Notes: generated from the letters alone by a model not told the origin. A DNA stretch of 64,000 nt from Allium sativum (GCA_030737875.1 CM060922.1:299079456-299143455); one strand, 5' to 3'. Numbered from the stretch's first letter, positions 34,001 through 46,986 are shown. Numbers and translations are program-made.

Positions 34001-35521
34001 AGTTCCTCTTCTTTCTGTAGGTTTTTTATCTCTTCAGTATACTTCACGATGTCCCCAGCTTCTTTCGGCTGGGTGGCGTCCTCTTGAGATCGTTTTGATG
34101 ATTGGTCTTGCAATAACAACAACTGGAGTACTCGCTCTCTCTCAGCCCAGACTGTCCTTCAGATGTTCCTTGCCCTCGAGCATCTTGAGTATTCTGTGGG
34201 TTTTTCGTATATTGCTGAAGTCTGTTCTTCCTTATTAACTCCTCAATCAAGCTCTTTAGATGCCTACATTCATTCATATTGTGTCCTGGTTGGTTATGGA
34301 ACCGACATAATCTTCCTGACTTTATTGCAGCATCATTGACCTTTACTTGCTTTGGTGTTGGATATTCCTTGGTATCCTTAGTCTCCATGAAGATTCTTTC
34401 CACAGTGTCATTCAAAGGAGTCAACTCTAAATTCTTAAAGAAGCGAAATTTCTTGTTAGCCTGATTACCCTTTCCATCGTTTCCCCTCTTTTGACCACTA
34501 GGATTCTTTTGCTTATTCTACGCATTATTATCTTTCTTTTCTGGCTATGCACCACTTTCAGGAGCATGTAGGGCATAGGCTGGATCTTCATCGACACTCA
34601 TATGTTCCTCAGCTTTATCAAATAGTTGCTCAAGCGTGGTCAGCTTCTTCTTCTTGATCCATTGCCCAAATTTGGCCTTCTTGCATATGGCCCCTTTTAA
34701 TGCCATTAACACTAAGCAAGGCTAATGATTTCCGACCTCGGCTGCAACAACGTTAAATTGGGTGAGGAAAGCCTTGATGGATTCTTCTGGCCTCTGCTCT
34801 ATCTCATTCAGGTCCATAACATCCCGGACCTTAGATGCTTGAAGCCTGAACTGCTTTCTAAATAGTTTGGCTAAAGTAGCAAGATCATCCACATACTTTG
34901 GTGGTAACTTTGTGAAACAAAAGTGAAGCCACCCATTCTAGAAAAGTTGGGAAGTACAAGCACTTAAGCTTGTCTGTGGCATGCGCCCCATCCATACGTT
35001 GGTCATATTTGAACAAGAACACATTGGGATCGCCTGTCCCATTATAGACTTGTACCATTGGAGGTTTTATTTTGTTCAGGTATGGAGCCATGTTGATCCT
35101 TTCCGTGAGTGGGGTCTCAGTAGGAGCAAATCCCCACTCTTTTTCATCATCCACTTTTTTCTAGATTTTCTCTATGATATTGTGAACCATTTCCAATATG
35201 CGCTCCTCTTTGTTGTACTGGTCCACGAAGCGGACGCCATCCTCCTTACTGGATGTCTTCCAAAGCAAACAGTCACGGTTTGGATTCCGAGGCCCTGGCC
35301 TCCCTCTTGGGGAGGTTCCCCTTTGGCGGAACTAAGCACTTGTCTAGAGGTTGCTTTATCAGAATGGTTGCACGTGGGTGGTTTTGCTTCTTTATGATGA
35401 GGGTCATTAGGGTCTGCAACCTCTTGGACAAAATTTTCGTGATTCGACTTGAAGAGGAAGAACCCGCATTTTCCGTTCGAGCTGGTTGAGGACGAGTGGC
35501 ATTTAAAGTAACTTTCGCCAT
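34001..35521 (-). pseudogene. gag: C gag, decayed
   Basis: The likely start is 35521 (MAKVTLNATRPQPARTENAG), a polar N-terminal region. The capsid part shows NKIKPPMVQVYNGTGDPN (about 35040-35090), the GTGDP motif common to Tat gags, and KVRDVMDLNEIEQRPEESIK near 34800. A zinc-knuckle-like CRFHNQPGHNMNECRHLK lies at about 34245-34310. Stops and frameshifts break it at least six times. The frame lies 380 bp from the primer site, a normal leader length. Confidence 0.85.
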
Positions 35522-35900
35522 TGCAGCTCAAATAGTGAACATGGATTCTAATTTTTCCAGCATAGCATTGTTTGAGATATCAATTTGACTTGTTAGACCC
35601 ACAACAACTTCATCCAACTCTTTCCTTTTATACCTGCTCCAGCTCTAGAAGATTCACCTTCTTTAAAGTGGTTGGTGAGCGGTGTGGTATTGTTGGTAAG
35701 GTTGTTGGTCTCCTCGACAGTCTTGCTAGTGAATTTCTTCAGTATACCCATGACTTAGGCAAGGCCTTGAACATAAAAGAGAGTTTTATGATTTGCCTGG
35801 ATCTTAGATCTAGCGGATCTACAATAGAAGCAGGCTTAGGACTTCAAGGTAAGACTCTGGAGCTTGAGAAATGTGTGAAGGAAAAGAGATGTGAACGCGG
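35522..35900 (-). other. C leader between primer site and gag
   Basis: Non-coding leader in the element's orientation. I see no gene on either strand. Confidence 0.55.
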
Positions 35901-35917
35901 CCCCATGGTTGGCGCCA
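35901..35917 (-). other. C primer-binding site
   Basis: TGGCGCCAACCATGGGG on the minus strand, two bases from the LTR end. TGGCGCC agrees with the Asp-tRNA-type primer sites of Athila/Tat elements; the match beyond these bases is poor. Confidence 0.7.
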
Positions 35918-36392
35918 AATGTTTAAACCAAAATTAGCTCAAACACCAAAGATGCCACGAAGGCACTTCACCAATCGGTTAGAGATGAGACCACAATCGC
36001 AGCAAAAAAGTAAATGCACAAAGAATTTTTAGTGGTTCGATCTAAAGTAGATCTACATCCACTTTGGCAAGGATTTCCATTAGAAGTTTAAGAGTTACAA
36101 GCCTAGAATCATCACTAAGTAATTTATTGCTTCTTTTATACTATAAATTCACTTTAATCTTTGCAAATCAGCGAGGAAAAGAGAAAATCTATCCAAATGC
36201 AAAGGATATAAAGGAAGATCTTCAATCTCTAGAACATTTGATCAAGTTTAACGGACTCAATGGCGGGTTAAGATCTAGATCTTTACTTGGAGATGCCAAA
36301 CGATGTTAGAATCACTTAAAATAAGACAGAAAGAAATTTGGCGGCCTTTTGGGTCGTAGAAATCCCTACTTAAAAGCATGGAAGCCATGGCT

Positions 36393-36400
36393 TATTTATA
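36393..36400 (-). promoter_or_regulatory. TATA box of C LTR
   Basis: TATAAATA on the minus strand, about 470 bp from the LTR end, followed by GCCATGGC. Confidence 0.65.
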
Positions 36401-36439
36401 GGAGAAGGTGGAATGAATTGGTGAGCTTAAATTTGTACG

Positions 36440-36970
36440 TTCAGGCTGTGGGTCGGTCGCGCAGGTAATTACATAAATGTCGCTACCAGTTGTAGCCAAC
36501 TGTAGCCAGTCAATCACCAGTTGTTCTGATCGACTGACCCTATGATGCTCGACCAGCTCTACGAGCGACCGACTTATATGAACAATTCCCACTGGGCGAG
36601 GAGCACGAACAACCTTATAAGCGACTGAGCCTTAAGCTCAACTGGACCATTGAGCGACCGACCAGAGGAGTATGCGAACGACCGAGGTGACGTGTGTGCC
36701 CCATCTTGCTTGACTAAATGACGCGCACGACCGACGCACGGGGTGAGAGAGCGACCAGGAAGTTGGTAAAATAGTATTGGATGGTGCTTGACCGACCCTG
36801 GCTCACGCGATCGACCCTTTAGGCTTGGCTTACCGATGACTGATCCCTTTAGCACTCGATTGATCCTACCAGAACTTGACTGATCCTATCTGTGGTGCGA
36901 CCTGGGATGCTCGAGCCCCATCTATGTGCAGGCTTCCTTTGCACAACTGTTCCAAAGTGAAGTAAAAGCC
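36440..36970 (-). promoter_or_regulatory. CGACC-rich upstream region of C LTR
   Basis: About a dozen CGACC/GGTCG words, many paired as CGACCGA (36565, 36655, 36680, 36729, 36790), just upstream of the TATA box. The density is much higher than in the flanking sequence. Confidence 0.5.
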
Positions 36971-37050
36971 TGGTGCCTTCTCGACCCTATAGTGTGACCC
37001 TTGGATGCTCGAGCCTTATTAATGTTCAAACCATGCCAATTCCTGATCTA

Positions 37051-39323
37051 TTAACAAGTACATGATTTTAATGGATAAACATCATGCTAATTTAATTATG
37101 TTAAAGTGTCATTACTTTTGCTAATTGTAGCTATTTCTTACTAGAATACTAATAGACTCATTAATTTTTTACCTTTTGAATATACATTTTAAGAGAAATA
37201 TCAATGCGTAGATTTGTCATTTCTTAATTCTTTTACTTCCATTTCATTTTCTTACAAAAATTTCTATTTTTCATTTTAACTTATCTATGAATCCTACAGT
37301 TAAAAACTTCTAATCCCAACCTAAGTCAAATCAAGATATATATCTACTATATGAAAGCTCAATATACAATTTGTGACAATTCATTTTCAGTTTTCGCGAA
37401 ATTCTCAGATGCTGCCATGTGTCAACTATTTAATTGTGTTATACTTTTATTTACATTTCCTACTACTATTTTTTTTCTTAAATGAAATATCAATAGATTT
37501 GTAGTTATTTTACAATTTATCTTCCATTATAATTCTCCTTCCTATCAATCGATATCATGGTTATTCTTCAACCTTTTCTAATTATACAATTGTAATTTCA
37601 TTTATTCCCATCATCCGATGATAGTTTCTTTTCATATTTCTGTTTTCAATATACGTTTTTTCTTAAATGAAATACCAATAGACGTGCAGTTGTTTTATTA
37701 TTTATTTTCTCACAGTATTTCTTCTACCGACTAATCGATTTTATGGTTATTCTTGAATTTCTTCTAATTACGCAATCCAAATTTCATTTAATCTCATCAT
37801 CTAATGGCAGTTTCATCTCTGTTTTTAATTTCTACTCACTTATCGATTTGAGTAAATAACAAGCAAATCCTTTTAATTTTTTGGTGCTATTATCGTAAAA
37901 CTCATACGATGATGACTCTTCATTTCCAGATTTCTCAAAAAGCTCATATGCTTCCATGTGTCAGCTATTTAATTGTCTTAGAATTTTATTTACTTTTCCT
38001 ACTATCATTTTCCTTAACCGAAATACCAATATACACACAGTTGTTTTATTGTTTATCTTCTCAGTATAACTCTTCTTCCTATCAATCAATATCATGGATA
38101 TTCTTACATTTTTTTTCTAATTACACAATCATAATTACATTTGTTCTCATCATTTGATGATAGTTTCATTTTTGTTTTTTATTTCTATGCTCAATGTACA
38201 ATTCATGACTATTCATTTTTAGTTTTCTCCGGAATCTCATATGTTGTCCATTTGTCAACTATTAAATTGTCTTAGATTTTTTATTTATTGTTTCCTACAG
38301 TGTTCTTTCTTAAACGAAATACCAATAGACAAGAAGTCGTTTTATTGTTTATCTTCTCATTATACTTCTTCTTCTTCCTATCACTCGATATCATGGTTAT
38401 TTTAGTTTTTTCTAATTACATGATCCTAATTTCATTTATTCTCATTATCTGAAGGTGTTTCATCTCTGTCTCTATTTTTATTGTCGTATCAACCTCAATA
38501 AATAACAAGAAAATTCTCTTTCTTTTTAGTGTTATTATTGTAAAACTCATATGATGATGAGTTCAGTTATAAGACAAGATATCTAACTTAAAAAATCAAT
38601 ACTTAAGTAGGGATGCAATTGTTATTTTTTTCTTACTAATGTTTAAATATATGTCCTCAAGGAGGCTTAGAAAATCTATTAGGAATTGAAATATAGATAA
38701 AAAGATGAAACTCCTATACTTTTACATTTTTTATACTACATTGTATGCACTAGCAATTTTCAATTTCATCATTTATCCAGAAAGAGAAAGAAAATGTTAT
38801 AGACTTTGGGCCTTGAAATAATACAAAACTATTCTGTTAAATTAGCTCATTTATCAATATGTTGGACAAAAAATTGAGGTTAATATTTATACTTTCCAGT
38901 AAAGTTTTTCACTAATACCACAAACAATTATTTAATTATTTTAATTTTATTATGTAAGTTATTCTTAATTAAGTTATATATACCATGTTTTAAATGTACA
39001 TTAACATGAAATTTAATTAAGTTATATATACCATGTTTAAATTATACATCAACATGAAATTTCAAGATGATCAAGTTCATAGATTATGTACAATTTCATT
39101 AGCATAATTTACATGTATTTTCTCCTTTCCATTTAACTAGAAGTATGATTGATTTGACGATGGTAAGTTTTGGTGATCCAGAAAGATTAAAAATGGAGCT
39201 TTATGGATTATAAACATGATGTTAAGGTACATTATCTAATTTAATAATATAATTTTTGTCAACTGATAAAGAGATTTAGAATTCAAACATCTACCAACAA
39301 AATAAACCATTTATTAGTATGTG
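37051..39323. other. AT-rich stretch, no gene recognised
   Basis: No coding frame is supported. The middle (37343-38560) holds module repeats listed separately. A 48 bp tandem pair with TTAATTAAGTTATATATACC lies at about 38964-39059. The rest has no recognisable feature. Confidence 0.5.
37343..38560. repeat. Spaced repeat modules, four copies
   Basis: A block containing GAAATACCAATAGAC, then TATCATGGTTATTC and TCTAATTAC, recurs at about 37485, 37670, 38023 and 38318. A second block with CCATGTGTCAACTATTTAATTG recurs at 37415, 37954 and 38258, and a third with GTAAAACTCATACGATGATGA at 37894 and 38545. Order is kept but spacing varies. The left end TCTACTATATGAAAGC resembles plant Helitron 5' ends, but no convincing 3' hairpin and CTRR end was found. 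Confidence 0.5.
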
Positions 39324-41349
39324 TGTTACGCACCGCATTTCGCTCAGTCCCAATCGATCGCTAAACAGACGAAGATTATTCGAGAACGCGGATTGTAGTG
39401 AGAACACGGCGCAATAAAACACAAACATGAGGACATTTCATTGCTATTACAACAATTTACATCAGAGTACAAGAATCAGAGTACGAATAAATAATATATA
39501 CAGTGGAAAAATATCATAGATTTAAAATTACAATACCAACGGAAACATAATACATGAATAAAAATTGTAGCTGAAAATATAAACTACCGCAGCTGAAAGA
39601 GAAACACGGATAAAAAGCTTTCCAAATATAGCTCATGCTATAATACAAGATCCTGTGAAAACAAATATCTGCGAAAACCAAAACAACTAGCTGTCCGTGT
39701 GGAAAATATGGGGACCTAGAGTTTAGGTAGAAACAATAAACTCCAGTTAAGTCATGGGACTAGTGTGAGAACTCAAAACAATTATTAAACTTCTACTTTA
39801 AATTAGGGTAAATCGCGAGACCACGCCGTATGTCACGGAACGGGTTCACTCCCATGAATACTCTGAAATGAAACAATTTATAAAAAAACGCAATGCTTTT
39901 AGAAAAAATGAAGCTATTATAAGACTCAGGCCCCATCACACAATGCAAACGCAAACCAAAGGATATAGTTTTTCCTTATAATAGAAAAACATGCTTGATA
40001 CACTTTAAAGCATATCATTTTGATACTGTTGTAAGTGCATATTGTCAAAAACAACTTTAAATATAAATGTATCAATCATAGACGGCATAGGTACCATATA
40101 TTATGTCTCCATACGTAGGTTTACAACTAAAACCGAAAAGTCGCATATTGGAAATTGGAATTTCATCATGAGTCAAGGAAAGGGATGGTCTCCTTACCGA
40201 TTCGGATCACCTATAGCATGATGATCCAGGATCACACCTATGGGCAACCCTTGGATCCTGCAAGGCCAGTCCTCTCTTGCTTTTGAGGATTGGTTATTCC
40301 TGAACAATACGTTTCTCGGTCCTATCAGATCTATCTCTCATCCTTTTAGTTGGATAGATATCTAAGGTGCCTCGCAATCTATCATGCATATAAGTAAAAA
40401 TGTGTGGGCTTCATACCATGGCACCACTTCTAGCTAGAAAGAAACGTAAGCACTCCTTGCGTCCCTTATCCCGTTTCCAACTCATACCGAGGTGTGAGGC
40501 TCGCGAATTAACACTATACACAAAGCTATGCTACTTTAAGCCGTGCTTTGATCATCATCCACAAGGCCCTTCTTTCCAACAAAAGCCTTGATTATTTGCA
40601 TCTTAACATGCCACATTGTCAATTATTGCCATACAACTGATATAAATCAATATATAACCTCTAAGCTCATACGTCTTAGAAAAGTGTGTTAAGCGAGAGA
40701 ATAAATTCTCTGCAACCAAACACATACATATTTAATAGAAATCAATCAATACAAAAGGAAATACAATGTCCGACATAAACCATTTACAAGTTCATTTCTG
40801 GGTCTAAATGAAGCCGGAGGGTCCTTATTCCTCATTCCATATGTCCAATACAGGAGAGAGGCCTTCGTATATCCAGTCGACCTCCAAGTATGTCTGGACG
40901 ATCACCACTTATTACCTCATCTTGGGTGTACAGCCCAGTCAAGATGTTATTAATCATCCAAACGATGTGATCTCCGGTCTTCAACCACCGTCTTCAATTC
41001 TTCGACTTTTAGTCGTCGTATCAGTTATTCAAAATGCGTTAAACCTAGACTTTCCGAATAACCCGCATAAATTATATTCATGTGAAGTATAAAAACATTA
41101 TACGCCTCATCCAATCTAGAATATTCTTTTATTCATATATTCATTACATTGGGAATCATTCGCATAAATCTTATCAAATATCTAATTCATTTAAACCACT
41201 TATTTAAATTTTTCTTTGAAAACCATTACAAAATATTTTATGTTATCTTTTAATAAACTTAAACCCTATTAAGTTTTATCAAACTAGTTGGGATTTACGA
41301 GCCTTGCCGAAGTAATCATTCATTTTATTATCCCAAAACACTCTTATTC

Positions 41350-41485
41350 ATCCCATGGAGAAAAACTGGTAGTACTCCATATCTAACACCCACGGTGTTG
41401 TCTATAAATTCAATTACCACTTAACGTTAAAATCTAATTAAAGATTTAACTATCGCATGGAGTACAACTGGTGGTACTCCATTGT
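41350..41485. repeat. Two ~26 bp stem-loops in G
   Basis: ATGGAGTAC-AACTGGTG-GTACTCCAT (41457-41482) has a perfect 9 bp stem; a second, imperfect one is at about 41355-41380. They match the D2 stem-loops at 54203-54226 and 54304-54327 in reverse order. Confidence 0.75.
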
Positions 41486-41630
41486 CGAACATTTCTTGAA
41501 TTCAATAAATTTAATTACCTTATCCTCATTTCAGTCTAATTAAAGATTCGCTAAAACTCCACTTAGTTTTAATCTCAGAAATCATTACTTAATGATTACT
41601 CAAAATTATAAAATAAATCGTGTCTTTACT

Positions 41631-42143
41631 TGGGTTAAAGAACCAATGTCATTTAAAACGTAGTTCACGATTGGCTAAAAATCATATTCCATTAAAATGG
41701 AACCTTCACGGAATTCATAACAGTATATAATCAATATAAATTTCCATATCAGACTAATACTATAAGTAAAATAATGATAAGGCCTTTTAAATTCCATATA
41801 TAGTAACGGTCTTCCTTCATAGAGGCTCATTTCAATTATCAATAAATCGAGTCCTACTCAATTCCATTTTCTTTTATTAAATTGGAAAACTTTACTTTGG
41901 AAATTTCTATTAAATCTTAGAATAAAGATTTATAAATTCCAAATCTTAACTTCACTGTTTATCGGGTTTAAGAACTAATGTTGTTTAAATAATTGTTCAC
42001 AATCAACCCAATATCAACTTCCATTTAATTCTAATTATATTTATTAATTGAAAAATGTGCTTAAATCTTAGTTAAAAGATTTATTCCTTTGTAAACTGGG
42101 TTTAAGAATAATGTTACTGAAGACACCATTCGCGACAAACCCA
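41631..42143. repeat. Three ~48 bp TGGGTTTA...TAACCCA-type modules in G
   Basis: Copies at about 41631-41675, 41963-42010 and 42098-42143 correspond to the three D2 modules (53503, 53838, 54041) on the opposite strand. They keep a central TTTAAAT-like core and GTTCAC/GTGAAC. Confidence 0.7.
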
Positions 42144-43208
42144 AAATTCAATTTGATATTAGATACAAGGCTCCAAATAGAAATCATATCGACTTATATT
42201 CAATATCAAATTCTGAGACCAACAGACATCATATTGGGAATAACGATATCTATATCTTCCAAATTACTCAACAATATTCGTATAATCACGGAATTCAATA
42301 TTGAAATATTTTGAAGATTAGTTCCATTCAAATCCATTCCAAATCATACGTTGGAAAACTCTAGTTTGATTAAAACCATTTCAATTCCTTTCAATTCTTT
42401 ATTCTAGTTACCAGCTAGTTCATTAAGATAAAAATATCTTTTATCTTTACAAACATGGAATATTTCATCCAAAATCTTTTCAAATCATTTACTACGATTT
42501 CACATGATGTATTCATGTCCGTCCTAAATCAGACATCAAAATCATATTTTGATTCTTCTCTGATTATTATGTTAAATATTCGTTTATATTCTGAATCAAG
42601 ATGTGACTCAATCAATTACCATATAGCTTTAATTATATGGATTTCGTACATTGCATGTATTCAAAAATAGTGATAAATAACTATTAAACTTTCAATTCAC
42701 ATCCAGAGTGCAATTTACAACTGTATAACCATTAAATAATTAAATAACGCTTATAACGTCCTGTCAATCAATCGATTGACATATAACTAAAAACAAGGGA
42801 GATGTGTGAAGTTATTATCATCCCCAGACCCATATAGGGTTTTCAATCAACATTCAATGATTATTATTTGCATACTTGGGTAGTGTGTAAAATTATTGTC
42901 CCAATACCCGTGTGCGGTTTATATCACAATCCATGTGAAATTATCTATTATTTGGGAGACCGGTGGGTAAATTGCCATCCCAGAATAATTCATAATATAG
43001 ACGTTTTATTTAACAATGTGTGTGTATATATATATATAAACAGTTTAATAGTGGTAACATCAAAATTGTATCATCCATTAATCACCAAACAAATATTGTA
43101 ATCACAGACAATAAACATATATTTAGTTATAATAATAAATAATTGTACAAAAGAATCGAGTGAGAGAGTTCTCACAATTGGTTTCCACTCCTTCATTCTT
43201 TAATTGAT

Positions 43209-43216
43209 GATTTATA
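43209..43216 (-). promoter_or_regulatory. Candidate TATA box of G
   Basis: TATAAATC on the minus strand, about 155 bp downstream of the GTCGAC cluster and about 35 bp upstream of a GTGAG/CTCAC dyad (43160-43175). Another TATA-like CATATAAG lies at 43512-43519. Which one is used cannot be decided. Confidence 0.35.
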
Positions 43217-43366
43217 AAAACGAGTTCGTAAGAATCGGGTCCGTGAAATCTGTGAATTATAGAAACTGAAAAGTCACAAACAAAGGCCAAACGGTTCGGG
43301 CACCATCCCGGAAAAAGCTTAGATGAATCAAGACTGTGGACCAAGGTCCTGTTGGATCACCGCTTA

Positions 43367-43469
43367 ACCAGTCGACTGGTCCATTTCTGACCAATCGACT
43401 GGTCAGAACCTGGGCCGCTGTCCAGGTTGGCTACCAGTCGACTGGTATGTTTTGGACCAGTCGACTGGT
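43367..43469 (-). promoter_or_regulatory. CCAGTCGACTGG palindrome cluster in G
   Basis: Perfect ACCAGTCGACTGGT palindromes at 43367-43380, 43433-43446 and 43456-43469, and one with a single change (ACCAATCGACTGGT, 43390-43403). Confidence 0.75.
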
Positions 43470-44305
43470 CGCTGTTAAATGGAATATTTTGGTTTTTTCT
43501 TTTTCCTTTTTCTTATATGAACCATTTACTACGAACCTCCGCAGGCTATGCACTTAATCTAGATGATAATAAGGCCTCATAGGCTCATCGAAACAATCCA
43601 AGAACACATGCACAAAACATATATACATAAGATTGCTATAATTTTGATCATATATTTAAAAATGAACAAATTCTCTAACCATAGCTATCAAATGCAATAT
43701 AAGTGAATTGTGAAGTCTCAGAACTTGCTGATGCGACAACGGAACTTCACAATAGTGCTAAAACAACTCGTGGCATGTGCATTCGATTGTGCGCACAACC
43801 AAAATGAGAAATTCCAACCGAAGGAAACTAAAACTAATGAACCAGAACGGGTATACTTATCTAACTAATTCATATGCATATACACAACTCTAAACGAACC
43901 TGATTGACACTTTACAAGCCAATAGTGTAACAGCCCGTATTTTATGTATCGAAAGATCGTAAAATATTTTTATTTTATTCCCTGAGGGTTGGATCATTCT
44001 CATCTTTTAACATGTTGCTTATGGGGATGAGAGACATGTCCATAAATTTTACTAATTTTGTTTGTGACCATTTTTCCTCTATTAGTCCTGTCCAGGGCAT
44101 AACTTTTGACTTAGGTCGAATCAGAGGGTGATACCTGTGCCAATGGAAAGGAATGATGACTACCTTTTCGTAGAATGTTTAAATTAAGGAATTGGCTCAG
44201 CGGTTTTGGAGATATCGCTGTTTTAAGGTTTTTCAGTTGGCTGTTCAGGTTTGGAGAGCTTAATGTGCTGAATTGGAGAGGCCCATTAGTGGGCTGGTGG
44301 AATCT

Positions 44306-44313
44306 TATAAATA
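44306..44313 (+). promoter_or_regulatory. TATA box of E 5' LTR
   Basis: TATAAATA followed by GGGGG, about 380 bp from the LTR start, in the same place as in B. Confidence 0.65.
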
Positions 44314-44556
44314 GGGGGTGAGAGTGGAGGGAAAAGGTTTACTTTTCCATTCTCTCATTTGGAGAAATTGATCTCCTTCTTCCTTTAACACCTTTCCACC
44401 ATTAAAAATCCAAATCTAAGGAGGGAAATCATAGATCTACACCATTAGAGGCTAGCTCTATGACAATTGGAGTAAGAATTCATCGGATCAAGGTGTTTGG
44501 TGTGAGGTGCTTGCTGTCCAGATTCCTTTTTCATTTATTTTAGATTGTTTCTGCAA

Positions 44557-44582
44557 ATCGGTGAGTGATTTATATCTCTCAC
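44557..44582 (+). other. Splice-donor-like site and GTGAG/CTCAC dyad in E 5' LTR
   Basis: ATCG|GTGAGTGATTT (boundary after 44560), about 254 bp after the TATA box, with CTCAC at 44578-44582 as the other arm. Confidence 0.45.
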
Positions 44583-45151
44583 ATGAATGCAATGAAGTAT
44601 ATGAGTGTTTGTGCATGTTTCTCATCAAAGTCAAGTGTTTTACCATAGATTTACACCACTATATGTCTATTTTCCTATGCATCACCCTATGATCTAATTT
44701 AACAAGTTTTACCTATTAATTTCATGTCATTTCACATGTTTATGTTAATTAGATCTCTCATTTTGATCATATGTTCAATTTAATTGTTTTATGCGATATT
44801 TACATCATTTTTTAGGTAATCATCATATTCATGTTGTTAGCAATGTTATGACATGTTTATGATTGTGTTTGATGATTTTGGTTGAGTCGGTTTCATCGAT
44901 TTCGTCATTTGGCAAAGTTTTGGTCGAAATCGAAGTAGAATTGGAGATGTGCAAGAAGTGGATTGATTCGGCCATAAGTGGTTCTGGTCGGTTATAAATC
45001 TTGTCTTGGAGAATAAGTTAGAACGGGTCGGTTGGAATAAAGGATTGGTTGGGTCGGGCTATGTCTGGTCAGATCGGTTCATTCAAGATGGGTCGGGTCG
45101 ATCCAGAAGTTGAGGTGATGAAATGCCGGGTTGGGTCGGTTATGTTGTGCA

Positions 45152-45255
45152 ACCAGATCGGGTCAGTCGTGTTGGTGATCAGATCGGGTTAGTCGTATTA
45201 GTGATCGGATCGGGTTAGTTATGTTGGTGATAGGATCGGGTCGGTCATGTCGCAG
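45152..45255. repeat. 26 bp minisatellite in E 5' LTR, four copies
   Basis: Units ATCAGATCGGGTTAGTCG plus TATTAGTG at 45152, 45178, 45204 and 45230. It is embedded in a larger stretch rich in GGGTCGG (44995-45335). B has a different minisatellite in the corresponding part. Confidence 0.85.
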
Positions 45256-46809
45256 GGAGGGATGAGTTGGATCGGGTCGGTCGTGGGGTGCAATTGGGTC
45301 GGGTCGAGCTGAACTGATCGGGTCGGCCTATATCCTGATCGGTTATGTTTTCAACAGCGCTTCTTAACGTTGTGGTTGATAGTGATGATGCTATGGTTTG
45401 TTTCCAATAGGGCCATTTTCTGAAATTGTACATTTTTCGGGTACGACTTATATTTGAAGAAAACAGCTTGAAAAAAATATTTTTTCGGGGCAACCCCCCG
45501 AACCCTAGCCGCAACGCAATGATGTAATTGGCTCGGTGATGGTGCAACATCGAGAAGAATTCAAGTGCGAATATACGAAGTATTGGAAGGTGTTCGTTGA
45601 TCGGTATAGAATATCGAATGAGGCGACAACTCAAAGGTCGTGAGTTAATGGATAATGGTTGCTCGAGAAGGTTGCTTGAGCTATGAAACATCATCAAGGT
45701 TGGATGACTAGAGATGCGAAGGCCGAGAAGTCATTGTTGTCGTCAGTTCTAGCAGGCTCAAAGCATGGGTACAATGGGGGCACCCGAAAGACCGGAAGGT
45801 TGCCGCTCAAGTACCTTGGGTATCGTTGAAAGGCCTAGTTGTCAAGGTTGGACATATAGAGTTTATGCTAGAACTGGGGTTACCATTAGCCCTTGACATG
45901 TGGCAAGGTTGGCTGTCACACGATTAACGATGGTCTCAAAGCAGGATTGGCGGTGATAGCCAGAGTCAGTCATGGATGATTGGTTGTTCTGCTTGTACCG
46001 TCTCATGTAGGTTGTCCAGCGTTGAAGGAGATGTCCTTTGGGTGCTTGTCTGATATTGGTTTAGGCCTTTGGGGCTTGTGCTTGAGGGATGCTAATTTCG
46101 ATTAGGATGGTTTACATGAGATATATATAATTCGGATGTTTTGAGTGTTTTACCATGATTGAATGGGTGTTCTGGTTTCCATGGATAAATGGTTGAATTG
46201 TTTAAAGTAAAGGCTATCACTGTCTGATGTGGGGAAGATAAGGTTGAGTTCTTCTCTGGTGTTGTGGGTAGATTAGTATGTTTATCTATCCATTTTCATA
46301 CACTTTATTCTTGAAGTTTGTTAGTTGTTTTATCGCTCACTAAGACTGTTGTCTGACTCAAGGTTTTATGTCTCCTCTTATTACCTTAGGCTGTTCATCC
46401 CATTGATGGATGAGCAGACTAAGTAGCAGGTGACAGGTAATAGCTTAAGTGAAGACGGTGTTGCTATTCAAAGGCGAGCAGGAGGCTGGCGTACTATCTT
46501 TATTACTATCTAGTATTTGTTTCCGCTGTTTGTTATTTTTCTGAGTGTCGTAGTGAGGCAAATTGTACAAACACTATTGTTATCCACATGTATGGGAAGT
46601 ATTTTCTAGTTGTCATGAAAGTTTAGTGTTTTCTGCTTCACTATCACTACCTGTTGTATGTGTTCTATTATATTTTATCCTTGCAATGTCAGTTTATGAC
46701 AGATTCCATTTATCTACCATACCTTGATGATCGTTCATAGCGGCCTGACACACCTTTCAGCATATTATTCCTCTTGTATAGAGCGAGGGCTGTGGGCGGT
46801 CGTCACATT

Positions 46810-46821
46810 TGATATCAGAGC
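46810..46821 (+). other. E primer-binding site, one change
   Basis: TGATATCAGAGC; one base differs from the TGGTATCAGAGC of A, B and D. Confidence 0.85.
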
Positions 46822-46973
46822 TCTGGTTAACGATTTTAGCCAAAGATCTAAGACGTAATTACGTATGAGAGACGTATTTGTAGATTTCAGTTGGTTGCTT
46901 ACTATATATATTAGCATATATAGTAGTAGTGTTTGTACTTCCTTTACCAGTTTTTCTTGAAAGTGGCTAATCA

Positions 46974-46986
46974 TTCTGGTTTGCAG
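46974..46986 (+). other. Splice-acceptor-like site before E gag
   Basis: TTCTGGTTTGCAG ending at 46986, 46 bases before the gag ATG at 47033. Confidence 0.35.

Larger units (their letters stand above)
35920..37050 (-). mobile_element. C 5' LTR (right boundary uncertain)
   Basis: On the minus strand the LTR ends ...TTTAAACA at 35920. A TATA box at 36393-36400 and the CGACC-rich upstream part to about 36970 show that it reaches at least 37030. The 3' LTR is not in the window, so the start cannot be fixed by comparison. Confidence 0.65.
39324..43925 (-). mobile_element. G: diverged giant-family LTR, minus strand, split by E
   Basis: The left end TGTTACGCACCGCATTTCGC is the reverse complement of a D-type LTR end (it resembles D1, 353-416). 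Modules of the D2 LTR follow in reverse order: conserved end region (39750-41100), stem-loop block (41350-42150), AT-rich part and the segment before the leader (42780-43220). No primer site lies beyond 39324, so this is a solo LTR or a 3' LTR. It is interrupted at 43925 by E; its remaining ~0.5 kb or more should lie right of E, outside the window. Confidence 0.75.
43926..46807 (+). mobile_element. E 5' LTR (2882 bp)
   Basis: Starts TGTAACAGCCCG (as at 63957) and ends GTCACA before the primer site. Structure parallels the B LTR: TATA box, donor-like site, minisatellite in the middle, GCAGGAGGCT-like segment and a similar end. Confidence 0.9.

Noticed and set aside
37343..38760. Definite Helitron call
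   Set aside because: Only the 5' end is suggestive. No hairpin before the CTAG was found, so it is kept as an unclassified repeat stretch.
39990..42700. Small plus-strand frames within G
   Set aside because: They lie antisense in a decayed LTR, are AT-rich, and have no equivalent in D2.
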